Assembly (NCBI GenBank): GCA_051654865.1
Contig: JBOFYV010000041.1
Location: forward strand, 49,498 to 113,497
Direction: 5' to 3'
DNA from: JBOFOR01 sp051654865
Lineage (GTDB): Bacteria; Bacillota; Clostridia; Peptostreptococcales; Peptostreptococcaceae
Length of the DNA: 64,000 bases
Within the stretch, counting starts at the first letter, position 1, and each line of letters opens with the position of its first letter. Positions 24,499-33,523 of the stretch are shown here, piece after piece. The translations under genes and the position numbers were made by a program. The notes beneath the pieces were generated by a model. That model saw only the letters and a program-made list of their open reading frames with translations. It had not been told where the DNA came from and made no database searches.

Positions 24499-25413
24499 AT
24501 GAGTTTTGATGATGACAATAAAATAAGACGAAGAAAAGTTAGCTCAAGTAATGGCATAAATAGAAGTATAAACTCCAATAACAATGTAGATAAAAACAAA
24601 AGAGAATATTTGAGTAGAGAAGAATATTATAATAGAGAAACATATAAATCAACTATAAAAAGCAGTAGTTCTAAAAGGTCTATAAAGAATAAGAAAAAGA
24701 AAAAATATAAGAAGAAGGTTGTTAAAAGCTTATTAATAGCAACATTAGCTTGTTTTGTAGTGCTAGCGTCAGTAGGAAGTATATTTGTATTTGCTGCAGT
24801 AAATGATTCAACATTTGTGAACAACACAATACTAGAACAAAACTATATTAGTAGTGAGGTTGCTACTAGTGAAGAGATACCTAAGTATCTTAAGGATGCA
24901 GTTGTATCAATAGAGGATGAGCGTTTTTATAAACATGATGGAGTGGATGCTATATCTCTATTAAGATCTTTTGTTCATAATTTAACATCAGAAACTACCC
25001 AAGGAGGTAGTACTATAGAAATGCAAATTTCTAAAAATCTATTAACTACAGATGAAAAAACAATGAAAAGAAAAATCAAAGATATCTACAATGCAATACA
25101 AATGAATAAGACAATGACTAAAGATGAAATACTAGTAACATATTTAAATAATATATATTTAGGAAAGTCAGCATATGGAGTTAAAAAAGGAGCAAAAGTG
25201 TATTTTGGAAAAGATGTTAGTGACTTATCATTAGCAGAGTCTGCTATGCTTGTTGGAATAACCAATAATCCAGCTAAATACAAAGAACATAGCCAAGCAA
25301 AAAAAAGGCAAGAAACTATATTATTTAAGATGAAAGAGTTGGGCTATATAACACAAGAAGAATATATAAAAGCGTTAAGAGAAGAAGTACCATTTAAATC
25401 AGAGATAGAATAA
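24499..25413 (+). CDS. Monofunctional peptidoglycan glycosyltransferase (GT51)
   Basis: 304 residues behind AAGGAGG. A long, basic, serine-rich cytoplasmic tail (1-76) precedes one transmembrane helix (77-100) and a GT51 domain. The catalytic glutamate is Glu139 in SIEDERFYKHDG; the second motif TQGGSTIEMQISKNLL and the third, YLNNIYLGKSAYGV, are intact. There is no transpeptidase domain, so it polymerises lipid II glycans only. Compared with bifunctional PBPs it stops right after the GT domain. The tail is longer and more charged than usual, perhaps for regulation. Confidence 0.92.
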   Translation: MSFDDDNKIRRRKVSSSNGINRSINSNNNVDKNKREYLSREEYYNRETYKSTIKSSSSKRSIKNKKKKKYKKKVVKSLLIATLACFVVLASVGSIFVFAAVNDSTFVNNTILEQNYISSEVATSEEIPKYLKDAVVSIEDERFYKHDGVDAISLLRSFVHNLTSETTQGGSTIEMQISKNLLTTDEKTMKRKIKDIYNAIQMNKTMTKDEILVTYLNNIYLGKSAYGVKKGAKVYFGKDVSDLSLAESAMLVGITNNPAKYKEHSQAKKRQETILFKMKELGYITQEEYIKALREEVPFKSEIE

Positions 25414-25431
25414 TAGCAAAAGAGGTGTAGT

Positions 25432-25851
25432 ATGAGTGCATACAAATTTAATTATGAAGATAAAGAATATATATTAAGTGATAAAAATTGTAGTGATTTA
25501 ATAAATGATGATGAAAAGCCAGTTGATGGAATTAGTATTTCACAAGTGCTTGATATTCTAAATAAAGCAGAAGAAGTTGATTTTGATATAGAATATTATC
25601 AAGAAGCATGTCCAGAGTGTTTATCAGGTGTAAAGGAAAAGCAAAAATTCTTCGGATTTTTAGAATATCATTTTTATATATTCACTAAAAATGGAAAGTA
25701 TGTAATAAGTGATATAGAACAAGGATATGAAGGATTATCATTTAACAAGTTATCAAGAGTAGGGAAAGTAGATGATAGCTATATAATAAGTATAATAGTA
25801 TGTGAAAAGTGCCAAGATTATATAATTCAAATAGAAAATTGCATAGTTTAA
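25432..25851 (+). CDS. Uncharacterised protein, probably DUF3785 family
   Basis: 139 residues starting MSAYKFNYEDKEYILSD. Two CxxC pairs (CPECL near 60, CEKCQ near 129) could bind one metal ion. It is acidic, soluble and strand-rich, with no known catalytic motif. I recall similar proteins of this length in Clostridium and Clostridioides as DUF3785, but the assignment is from memory. It lies 18 bases after the glycosyltransferase, in the same transcript, and is followed by a strong terminator. Confidence 0.65.
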   Translation: MSAYKFNYEDKEYILSDKNCSDLINDDEKPVDGISISQVLDILNKAEEVDFDIEYYQEACPECLSGVKEKQKFFGFLEYHFYIFTKNGKYVISDIEQGYEGLSFNKLSRVGKVDDSYIISIIVCEKCQDYIIQIENCIV

Positions 25852-25854
25852 TAA

Positions 25855-25901
25855 ATTATTAAAGACCATATAGAACATAATTTTATATGGTCTTTAATAA
25901 T
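25855..25901 (+). terminator. Strong hairpin terminator
   Basis: A perfect 18-bp stem (25855-25872 with 25884-25901) just after the stop; T-rich bases are mainly within the 3' arm. Confidence 0.8.
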
Positions 25902-26001
25902 TATATAGGTAATTGAAAGGATGCTAATTTGAAAATTTAGAAAATTATGCTATAATTTAGGCATAGATAAGGGATTTTATCATAATGGGGAGAGATTTAA
26001 T

Positions 26002-27930
26002 TTGAAAAAAATTATAGGTATTATAGCTTCTGACATAGAGTTAATTAAAAATATAGAAGAATTATATCCTTTAGATATAGCAAACGGAGATATAATCATA
26101 GATCTTATTAATGTGGATATTCTTGAAAATCAAGGAAAAATACTTGTAGATAAAGGTGCAAAAGTAATAATAGGTAGAGGTGGAGGGTATCAATTAATAC
26201 TAGACACTGTAAATGTACCAATAATACCTTTAAATATGAAAATATTAGACTTATTAAAAGCATTAAGAATAGCTAATACCTACTCAAAAAAAGTAGTTCT
26301 AGTACTTGGATACGATGAAGTTCATTTTGACTATAAACAGTGGAGAGGTTTAATTAATATAAATTTAAAAGAGGAATGGTTTAAATCTAAATATGAAATA
26401 AGAAATAGGGTAATAAAGTATTTAGATCAAAAGGATGATGTAGTAATAGTAGGAAGTGGAATAGCATGTTCTTTTGCAAGGCAATATGGGATGGAGAGTG
26501 TATTCATAAATGCAAGTCATGAATCTATAAAAGAATCAATAGATTATGCTAAAAAATTAATAAATACCGTTGATGAAGAAAAACTGAATAATGAAATATT
26601 TAAGAATGTATTAGATGGAGTAAAAGATGGCGTAATATCTATAGACAGCAAAGGTAAAATTATAGTATACAATGAAAGTATTGAAAAAATGCTTAAAAAA
26701 GAAAAAAAGGATGTCATTAATAGACATTTGCTAGAAGTATTTCCTTCAATGAGTTGGCTTATAGATAGCTTAAATAAAAAAGAAGAAACTAAAAGAAAAA
26801 TTAGGAATATAAACAACTTAACTGTAAACACAAGGTCAAAAATCATAAAACTAGATGAAGAGGTATATGGGATATTAGGCATAATTCAAGATATAACAAA
26901 ACTTCAAAACTTAGAAAGACAAATAAGACTAGATTTAAATAAAAAGGGTCTAAATGCAAAATATACATTTGAAGATTTTATATATAAGGATTTGCGTACC
27001 AAAGAATTGATAGAGGAAGCTGAAAAAATTGGAAAAACGGATTACACTACGCTGTTATATGGTGAAAGTGGATCAGGAAAAGAAATGGTAGCTCAAAGTA
27101 TGCACAATGTAAGTAAAAGAAAAGACAAGCCATTTGTTGCTATAAATTGTGCTACTATTTCTGAAAACTTATTAGAAAGTGAACTGTTTGGTTATGAGGA
27201 GGGGGCTTTCACAGGAGCTAAAAAGGGTGGAAAACCTGGATTATTTGAATTAGCTCATGGAGGGACTGTATTTTTAGATGAGATAAATAGCTTACCTCTA
27301 AATTTTCAAATAAAATTACTTAGAGTTATTGAAGAAAGAGAAATAATGAGAATAGGCTCAAATCATATAATACCTTTAGATATAAGAATAATAGCTGCAA
27401 CAAATGAATCACTTAGAAAAAAAATAAGTGAACATACATTTAGAGATGATTTATTTTATAGGTTAAGTAGTCTAGAAATTGATATACCACCACTTAGAGA
27501 TAGGAAAGAAGACATAGTACTATTATTTAATCACTTTGTAAATCAAATTACTGAGGCGACATATGAAGATAAAATAAATACATATAAACTATCGGAACAT
27601 GAACAACATCAGCTAATAAAGTACAATTGGCCAGGTAATATTAGGGAACTTAGAAATGTTGCTCAGAAATATGTTATTACAGAAAAAATAAAAATAGATA
27701 ATATCATAGATTCTACACTAGATGTATCAGATAAAAACATATTAAAAAAGAAACTAGATAATTATGAAAATCAAAAGGAGTATAAGATTGATATTAAACT
27801 AGTTAATAAATATGTGGAAGACAAAATAATTGATATGTTATTAGAACAAGGTCTAAGCAAAACAAAAATAGCACAAATACTAGGGATCAGTAGAACTGCG
27901 TTGTGGAAAAAAAATAATAAAGAAAAGTAA
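26002..27930 (+). CDS. Sigma-54-dependent activator with PrpR-type sensor and PAS domain
   Basis: 642 residues from TTG behind GGGGAG. The N-terminal PrpR_N-like domain (about 1-190; VIIGRGGGYQLILDTVNVPIIPL) binds small carboxylates in relatives. A PAS domain follows (about 200-295), then an AAA+ domain with Walker A GESGSGKE from residue 354, the sigma-54 contact loop GAFTGA at 401-406 and Walker B GTVFLDE. A Fis-like helix-turn-helix closes the protein (TKIAQILGISRTALWKK). It should remodel sigma-54 RNA polymerase at -24/-12 promoters. The nearest such promoter, 180 bases downstream, drives the aromatic amino-acid oxidation genes, so an aryl-pyruvate or arylacetate signal is plausible (inference). 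Confidence 0.93.
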   Translation: MKKIIGIIASDIELIKNIEELYPLDIANGDIIIDLINVDILENQGKILVDKGAKVIIGRGGGYQLILDTVNVPIIPLNMKILDLLKALRIANTYSKKVVLVLGYDEVHFDYKQWRGLININLKEEWFKSKYEIRNRVIKYLDQKDDVVIVGSGIACSFARQYGMESVFINASHESIKESIDYAKKLINTVDEEKLNNEIFKNVLDGVKDGVISIDSKGKIIVYNESIEKMLKKEKKDVINRHLLEVFPSMSWLIDSLNKKEETKRKIRNINNLTVNTRSKIIKLDEEVYGILGIIQDITKLQNLERQIRLDLNKKGLNAKYTFEDFIYKDLRTKELIEEAEKIGKTDYTTLLYGESGSGKEMVAQSMHNVSKRKDKPFVAINCATISENLLESELFGYEEGAFTGAKKGGKPGLFELAHGGTVFLDEINSLPLNFQIKLLRVIEEREIMRIGSNHIIPLDIRIIAATNESLRKKISEHTFRDDLFYRLSSLEIDIPPLRDRKEDIVLLFNHFVNQITEATYEDKINTYKLSEHEQHQLIKYNWPGNIRELRNVAQKYVITEKIKIDNIIDSTLDVSDKNILKKKLDNYENQKEYKIDIKLVNKYVEDKIIDMLLEQGLSKTKIAQILGISRTALWKKNNKEK

Positions 27931-27937
27931 ATTTAAA

Positions 27938-27955
27938 GTGTTAACACAAGTTAAC
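27938..27955. promoter_or_regulatory. Candidate upstream activator site
   Basis: The perfect palindrome GTGTTAACAC (27938-27947) is followed by a second GTTAAC (27950-27955), about 160-170 bases before the -24/-12 promoter. This is a usual distance for an enhancer bound by a sigma-54 activator. Confidence 0.4.
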
Positions 27956-28110
27956 AACTGTAAACTTATTAAACAATAAATAAAACATAATATTAGATAA
28001 TAATAATATATTTTTAGAAAAAAGATAGAGTTTGAGGCTTAATTATTAACTATTTTATTTATTTTGCTATTTAGGCCTAATTAAATAAAAATTTATTAAT
28101 AAAGTATGTA

Positions 28111-28127
28111 TTGGCATAGAAGTTGCT
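28111..28127 (+). promoter_or_regulatory. Sigma-54 (-24/-12) promoter of the aminotransferase-ior operon
   Basis: TTGGCA-N6-TTGCT, with the GG and GC elements exactly 12 bases apart, fits the sigma-54 consensus. It lies 39 bases before the aminotransferase ATG and directly after the gene for a sigma-54 activator. Confidence 0.8.
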
Positions 28128-28165
28128 TTATATATAAATCATAAAATATAAGTAGGAGTGAAATT

Positions 28166-29434
28166 ATGGGAGAAACAATGGTAGCACAACATGCTTTATG
28201 GCCAAGAGAAAGTGATCCGATATTCAATATATCGGAAAGAGCTCAAAAGGCTATAAAAAGTTTTGGCAAAGAAAATGTAATAAACGCTACAATAGGCGCT
28301 TTAATGGACGATGAAGGGAAATTAATAACATTTGATACTGTATTTAATGAATATAAATCTTTACCAAATGAAGAAATCGCCGCGTATGCAGCGATAGCAG
28401 GTCAACCAGATTATTTAGAAGCAGTAAAAAAAGTATGTTTTAAAGGATTTGAACCAGATGCTCATATAAGAGCAGTAGCATCTCCTGGTGGCAGTGGATC
28501 AATAAAGTTAGCAGTTTATAATTATACAAATGAAGGAGATACTATACTTACTTCTGACTGGTTTTGGAGTCCTTATGTAAGTATATCTGAAGAAACTAGA
28601 AGAAAAGTAACTACATATGAATTATTTGATGAAAAAGGGGATTTTAATTTTACATCATTTAAAGATAGGTTTTTGCATTTAGCAAGTACTCAAGAAAGAA
28701 TATTTACGATTCTAAATACACCAGCACATAATCCAACAGGATATAGTGTAGGAGATGATGATTGGGATAGAATACTAAACTTATCAAAGGAAGTAGCACA
28801 AAATCCTGATAAGAAAGTAATATTATTTGTAGATGTTGCTTATATAGATTTTGCAAGAGATGATGAGGGTAGTAGAAAATTCTTCAAAAAGTTTTCAAAT
28901 TTACCTGAAAATATATTAGTAATAGTAGGATTTAGTATGTCTAAAGGATTTACAGCTTATGGTATGAGAATGGGAGCTGCTATAGGTATATCTTCAAGTG
29001 AGGATGTAGCAGAACAATTTTATTATTCGGCGGTACACTCATGTAGAGCAACATGGTCAAATTGTAACAGAGGACCTATGGCAGTTCTTACTAATATAGT
29101 AAATGATCCAGAAAAGTTTAAAGCATATAATGAAGAAAAAAATAAATACATACAAATGTTAGCAAAGAGAGCAGATGCATTTGTACAAGAAGCTCAAAAA
29201 TGTGGATTAGATATACTCCCATATAGAGATGGATTCTTTGTAAGTATACCTTGTGAAAATCCTAAGGCAATAAGTGAAGAATTAACAAAAGATAATGTTT
29301 ATATAGTTCCATTAAAGAAAGGTCTAAGATTTGCAGTATGTGCAGTAGAAGAAAGTAAATGTAAGGCAGCACCTAGCATAATAAAAAATGCTATGGATTA
29401 TATAAAAAATCAGCAAGTAGAAACAGTAAAGTAA
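28166..29434 (+). CDS. Class I aminotransferase, probably aromatic amino acid
   Basis: 422 residues. The PLP enzyme motifs are present: TPAHNPTGYSV, VDVAYIDFA and FSMSKGFTAYGMRMGAA, with Lys260 as the Schiff-base lysine. The N-terminal MVAQHALWPRESDPIF and the long SDWFWSPYVSISEETRR segment fit a clostridial subgroup usually found with indolepyruvate oxidoreductase. It would convert Phe, Tyr or Trp to aryl-pyruvates, the IOR substrates. The ATG at 28166 is 8 bases after GGAG; an ATG four codons later is the alternative. It is the first gene after the sigma-54 promoter. Specificity is inferred from context. Confidence 0.85.
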   Translation: MGETMVAQHALWPRESDPIFNISERAQKAIKSFGKENVINATIGALMDDEGKLITFDTVFNEYKSLPNEEIAAYAAIAGQPDYLEAVKKVCFKGFEPDAHIRAVASPGGSGSIKLAVYNYTNEGDTILTSDWFWSPYVSISEETRRKVTTYELFDEKGDFNFTSFKDRFLHLASTQERIFTILNTPAHNPTGYSVGDDDWDRILNLSKEVAQNPDKKVILFVDVAYIDFARDDEGSRKFFKKFSNLPENILVIVGFSMSKGFTAYGMRMGAAIGISSSEDVAEQFYYSAVHSCRATWSNCNRGPMAVLTNIVNDPEKFKAYNEEKNKYIQMLAKRADAFVQEAQKCGLDILPYRDGFFVSIPCENPKAISEELTKDNVYIVPLKKGLRFAVCAVEESKCKAAPSIIKNAMDYIKNQQVETVK

Positions 29435-29456
29435 GAGATTTAATTATAACACTTGT

Positions 29457-29501
29457 TGTGCAATAAATTGTATTTGTCATATAAATACAATTTATTGCAC
29501 A
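29457..29501 (+). repeat. Perfect 19-bp inverted repeat between aminotransferase and iorA
   Basis: 29457-29475 is the exact reverse complement of 29483-29501 with a 7-base loop. No T-run follows, so it is more likely an mRNA-processing or stability hairpin, or a partial terminator, than a full stop. Confidence 0.7.
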
Positions 29502-29538
29502 AAATGAGAAAACGTTTTATTAAAGAGGGGGCTTTAAT

Positions 29539-31338
29539 ATGAAAAAATTAATGACTGGTAATGAGGCTATTGCTCGAGGAGCATATGAAGCTGGTGTAAA
29601 ATATGCATCTGCATATCCGGGGACACCTAGTACAGAGATATTAGAAAATGTAGCTACATATAAAGGGGATATAGTAGCAGAATGGGCACCTAATGAAAAG
29701 GTTGCATTAGAAGCAGCAATAGGGGGATCTTTAGCTGGAGCTAGAACAATGGCATCAATGAAGCATGTAGGGGTAAATGTAGCAGCAGATCCACTTTTCA
29801 CATTTGCATATACTGGTGTAAATGGTGGTATGGTACTTATAACTGCAGATGAGCCAGGAATGCATTCTTCTCAAAATGAACAAGACAATAGAAATTATGC
29901 TAAATTTGCAAAAATAGCATTATTTGAACCATCAACTAGTCAAGAAGCTAAGGATATGTTTAAAACAGCATTTGAAGTAAGTGAAAAATATGATACACCT
30001 GTATTATATAGAGTAACAACTAGATTATGCCACTCAAAAGGGATAGTGGAGTGTGATGATAGGGTAGAGGTAGGAATAAAAGAATATGTAAAAGATGTTA
30101 AGAAAAATCTTACAGTTCCAGCTCATGCAAGAGTAAGAAGAGGAGCTGTAGAAGAGAGAATGAAACAACTTTATGATTTCTCAAATACTACAGAATTAAA
30201 TTATTACGAATTAAATGACACTAAAATAGGTATAGTATCATCTGGAATGTGTCATACATTTGCCAAAGAAGTATTTGGTGATAATGCATCATATATGAAA
30301 CTTGGGTTTACAAATCCACTACCTATGGAAAAGATAAAGGAGTTTGCATCTAAAGTAGATAAAATATATATTATAGAAGAAAACGATCCATTCATAGAAG
30401 AGCAAATGAAGGCTAATGGAATAGAGTGTCATGGTAAAGATACATTACCTCCATATGGAGAAATGACACCAGATGTTATTAGAGAAAGTATATTTGGGAA
30501 AATGAATGATACTATAGAATTTAATGAAGAATTAGTAGTACCAAGACCACCAGGATTATGTGCAGGATGTCCTCATAGAGGTTTCTTCTATGAATTAGGA
30601 AAGAAAAAGAATGTAATGATAACTGGAGATATAGGTTGTTATACTCTTGGATTTACAGAACCATACAATGCAATGGATGCAGTTATATGTATGGGTGCAA
30701 GTTTAAGTGCAGGTCATGGTGCGCAACAAGTATTTAATATGAAAGAAAATAATAAAATGAGAGTAGTAGGGGTATTAGGAGATTCTACATTCTTCCACAC
30801 AGGAGTAAACTCATTATTAGATGTAGTTTATAATAACGGTAATTCAATATCAGTAATACTAGATAATAGAATAACTGGTATGACAGGACATCAAGAAAAT
30901 CCAGGGTCTGGATATACATTACAAGGAGATCCTACAAATGAAGTAGATATAGAAACATTAGTGAAAGCTTGTGGCGTTAAAAACGTAAGAACAATAGATC
31001 CTAACAACTTACAAATAGTAAAAGAAACGCTTAATTGGGCATTTGAGTTAAATGAACCTTCAGTAATTATAACTAGATATCCATGTGTACTTAAGAAGTT
31101 TTCTAAGCAAGATATAGAAGAATTTAATAATCCATTTACAACTACTAGTGAAGTTAACCATGATGCTTGTATAGGGTGTAAGTTGTGTGTTAAAGCTGGA
31201 TGTCCAGCAATATCATTTGATAAGAATAAAAAATTAGCAAGTATAGATAAAAATCAATGTGTAGGGTGTAATGTATGTTCACAAGTATGTCCAAAACAAG
31301 CTATAACTAATAATTCTGTATCTAAGGAGGTAATGTAG
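29539..31338 (+). CDS. iorA: Indolepyruvate ferredoxin oxidoreductase alpha subunit
   Basis: 599 residues. The N-terminal pyrimidine-binding part (GNEAIARGAYEAGVKYASAYPGTPSTE) and the TPP-binding part (GDIGCYTLGF, GDSTFFHTGVNS) precede a ferredoxin-like C-terminus with CIGCKLCVKAGCP and CVGCNVCSQVCP, two [4Fe-4S] clusters. With IorB it oxidatively decarboxylates aryl-pyruvates to aryl-acetyl-CoA and reduces ferredoxin, the oxidative branch of aromatic Stickland metabolism. It has a GGGGG ribosome binding site. It lies two bases from iorB. Confidence 0.97.
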   Translation: MKKLMTGNEAIARGAYEAGVKYASAYPGTPSTEILENVATYKGDIVAEWAPNEKVALEAAIGGSLAGARTMASMKHVGVNVAADPLFTFAYTGVNGGMVLITADEPGMHSSQNEQDNRNYAKFAKIALFEPSTSQEAKDMFKTAFEVSEKYDTPVLYRVTTRLCHSKGIVECDDRVEVGIKEYVKDVKKNLTVPAHARVRRGAVEERMKQLYDFSNTTELNYYELNDTKIGIVSSGMCHTFAKEVFGDNASYMKLGFTNPLPMEKIKEFASKVDKIYIIEENDPFIEEQMKANGIECHGKDTLPPYGEMTPDVIRESIFGKMNDTIEFNEELVVPRPPGLCAGCPHRGFFYELGKKKNVMITGDIGCYTLGFTEPYNAMDAVICMGASLSAGHGAQQVFNMKENNKMRVVGVLGDSTFFHTGVNSLLDVVYNNGNSISVILDNRITGMTGHQENPGSGYTLQGDPTNEVDIETLVKACGVKNVRTIDPNNLQIVKETLNWAFELNEPSVIITRYPCVLKKFSKQDIEEFNNPFTTTSEVNHDACIGCKLCVKAGCPAISFDKNKKLASIDKNQCVGCNVCSQVCPKQAITNNSVSKEVM

Positions 31339-31339
31339 T

Positions 31340-31933
31340 ATGACAAAGAGTATTCTTTTGGTTGGTGTAGGGGGGCAAGGAACAATACTTGCAAGTAAGC
31401 TTTTAACTACAGGACTTATGGAAGCTGGATATGATGTTAAAATGAGTGAAATACATGGGATGAGCCAAAGGGGAGGCTCAGTATCATCTCAAGTTAGATA
31501 TGGAGAAAAGGTGTATTCACCGGTTATAGAAATAGGTGGTGCAGATATACTTGTTTCATTTGAAAAAATGGAAGCATTAAGATGGTTAAAGTATTTAAAA
31601 CCTGGAGGGAAAATAGTAGTAAATAACTATAGAATAGATCCGATGCCAGTATTAAATGGTAAAGCAGAATATTTTGAAGAGGAAATAGAAAAAGAATTAA
31701 ATAGATTAAATGCTAGAGTACTTGATGCTGCTAAAAAAGCTGAAGAATTAGGTAATTCAAAGGTTATGAACATAATATTATTAGGAACTTTAGTAAAAGC
31801 TATGGAACTTGAAGACATAAACTGGGAACAAATAATAAGAGATAATGTTAAAGAAAAGTTTGTTGATATAAACTTAAAAGCTTTTAAAGAAGGTATAGGT
31901 TTAGTATCTGAAGAAGCAGTAGCTTTAGCTTAA
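31340..31933 (+). CDS. iorB: Indolepyruvate ferredoxin oxidoreductase beta subunit
   Basis: 197 residues, the gamma-type subunit: SILLVGVGGQGTILASKLL at the start and SEIHGMSQRGGSVSSQVRYG are diagnostic. It completes the IorAB enzyme. It starts two bases after iorA with AAGGAGG inside the iorA end, so the pair is translationally coupled. A hairpin terminator follows, separating it partly from butyrate kinase. Confidence 0.96.
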   Translation: MTKSILLVGVGGQGTILASKLLTTGLMEAGYDVKMSEIHGMSQRGGSVSSQVRYGEKVYSPVIEIGGADILVSFEKMEALRWLKYLKPGGKIVVNNYRIDPMPVLNGKAEYFEEEIEKELNRLNARVLDAAKKAEELGNSKVMNIILLGTLVKAMELEDINWEQIIRDNVKEKFVDINLKAFKEGIGLVSEEAVALA

Positions 31934-31942
31934 GAACATATA

Positions 31943-31986
31943 GAAGCTATTATGGGTGTTTTACACTTATAATAGCTTCATTTTAG
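31943..31986 (+). terminator. Intrinsic terminator after iorB
   Basis: A perfect 11-bp stem (31943-31953 with 31969-31979) is followed by ATTTTAG, a modest T-tract; read-through into buk is possible. Confidence 0.7.
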
Positions 31987-32017
31987 TAATATATTATAAT
32001 TAGAAAAGGGGATAATT

Positions 32018-33103
32018 ATGAAATATAGAATACTAGCTATAAATCCAGGTTCGACTTCTACTAAAATAGCAGTTTATGATAATGAAAAACAAATATTAGT
32101 TAAGGGGATAGACCATCCTGTAAGTGAAATTGATAAGTATGATAGGATACAAGATCAGTTTGATATGAGGAAAGAAGAAGTATTAAAAGTATTAAGAGAA
32201 AATAATATAGATATAAGTACTTTGAGTGCTGTTGTTGGAAGAGGTGGTCTACTTCCACCAGTAAAATCAGGTGCATATTTAGTAAATAATGAGATGCTAG
32301 ATAGATTAATAAATAGACCGGTACTTGAGCATGCTTCAAATTTAGGTGCAATAATATCTTATGAAATAGCAAAACCATTAGGTATTAATGCATATATATA
32401 TGACTCGGTATCCGTAGATGAATTATCTGATATAGCTAGACCATCTGGAATAGAAGGAATGGATAGAAGTAGTCTTAGTCATGTACTTAATTCTAGAGCA
32501 ATGGCTATAAGGTATGCCAAAGAAAGTAATAGAAAATATGATGAATTAAACCTAATAGTGGCTCATTTAGGAGGAGGTATAAGTATAAGTGTCCATGAAA
32601 ATGGAAAGATGGTGGATATAGTATCTGATGATGAAGGTCCATTTTCACCAGAAAGAGCAGGTAGAGTACAATGTAAAAAATTAATAGATAGATGTTTTAG
32701 TGGAGATTATACTCATAGAGAAATGTTAAAAATGATAAGAGGAAAAGGTGGTATAGTTTCATACTTAAATACAGTGGATGTTAGAGAAGTTGAAAAAATG
32801 GTAACTGAAGGGAATGAAAAAGCAAAGCTTATTCATAATGCAATGACCTATCAAATATCAAAAGGAATAGGAGAATTATCAACTGTAGTAGAAGGAAAAG
32901 TAGATGCTATAATATTAACAGGTGGTATAGCTTATTCAAGTATGATAACCTCAAATATTAAAAAAAGAGTAGAGTTTATATCTGATGTTATTATAATGCC
33001 AGGAGAAAATGAATTAGAATCTTTATCATTAGGAACTTTAAGGGTATTAACAGGAGAAGAAGAAGCAAGAGAATATATAGAAACAACGTTAGCAAAAGCA
33101 TAA
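32018..33103 (+). CDS. buk: Butyrate kinase family acyl kinase
   Basis: 361 residues. The acetate/butyrate kinase fold is clear: ILAINPGSTSTKIAVYD, GRGGLLPPVKSGAY, IVAHLGGGISISVH and AIILTGGIAYS. It transfers phosphate from butyryl-phosphate (or branched and aryl acyl-phosphates in relatives) to ADP, yielding ATP. There is no phosphotransbutyrylase beside it. The position 84 bases after iorB, behind a leaky terminator, suggests that it may harvest ATP from acyl-phosphates made from amino acids rather than from classical butyrate fermentation (inference). Confidence 0.93.
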   Translation: MKYRILAINPGSTSTKIAVYDNEKQILVKGIDHPVSEIDKYDRIQDQFDMRKEEVLKVLRENNIDISTLSAVVGRGGLLPPVKSGAYLVNNEMLDRLINRPVLEHASNLGAIISYEIAKPLGINAYIYDSVSVDELSDIARPSGIEGMDRSSLSHVLNSRAMAIRYAKESNRKYDELNLIVAHLGGGISISVHENGKMVDIVSDDEGPFSPERAGRVQCKKLIDRCFSGDYTHREMLKMIRGKGGIVSYLNTVDVREVEKMVTEGNEKAKLIHNAMTYQISKGIGELSTVVEGKVDAIILTGGIAYSSMITSNIKKRVEFISDVIIMPGENELESLSLGTLRVLTGEEEAREYIETTLAKA

Positions 33104-33120
33104 ATTCTTATTAATATAAT

Positions 33121-33154
33121 AAAAAGTAGCTCTTAAAAGAGCTACTTTTTATTA
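33121..33154. terminator. Bidirectional terminator between buk and the DUF1540 gene
   Basis: A perfect 14-bp arm pair (33121-33134 with 33137-33150) has A-rich and T-rich ends and serves both converging genes. Confidence 0.9.
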
Positions 33155-33460
33155 TTCACAAACAAAAGTTTCGCAACTAGCATTTTGAGCATTTATTTGA
33201 ACATTACTAGCCTTACAAGAACCAAAGTTGTTGTATTTACAATTTCCAGCTTGGCAACTTATATTACTAGTTTTTGTACAAGTACAATTACCACCACAGT
33301 TTGTAAATCCAGAACTAGCCTTGTCTGTGAAAGATGAACAGAACGTATTTGATGTAGAAGTAGCACTAGCTCCAGCTACATTTATTCCACCTGCATAACA
33401 ACTTCCACCATTATTGTGAGCACAGTTAGATGCGCTACAATTTAAGTTACTATTTGCCAT
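33152..33460 (-). CDS. Cysteine-rich protein with two DUF1540 modules
   Basis: 102 residues with 14 cysteines. Two related modules, LNCSASNCAHNNGGSCYAGG (6-25) and ISCQAGNCKYNNFGSC (67-82), each end in a C-x-x-F block (NTFCSSF, ASCETFVC). This is the DUF1540 pattern. It has no signal peptide. Such proteins are typical of spore-forming clostridia and are thought to bind metal or be cross-linked, but their role is unproven. The start is supported by TGGAGGTAC 6 bases upstream. Confidence 0.85.
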   Translation of the reverse strand: MANSNLNCSASNCAHNNGGSCYAGGINVAGASATSTSNTFCSSFTDKASSGFTNCGGNCTCTKTSNISCQAGNCKYNNFGSCKASNVQINAQNASCETFVCE

Positions 33461-33523
33461 ATATGTACCTCCACAATTTTATTAAGTTTCTATTTTATTA
33501 TGTGGAAATATTATATTTTTATT

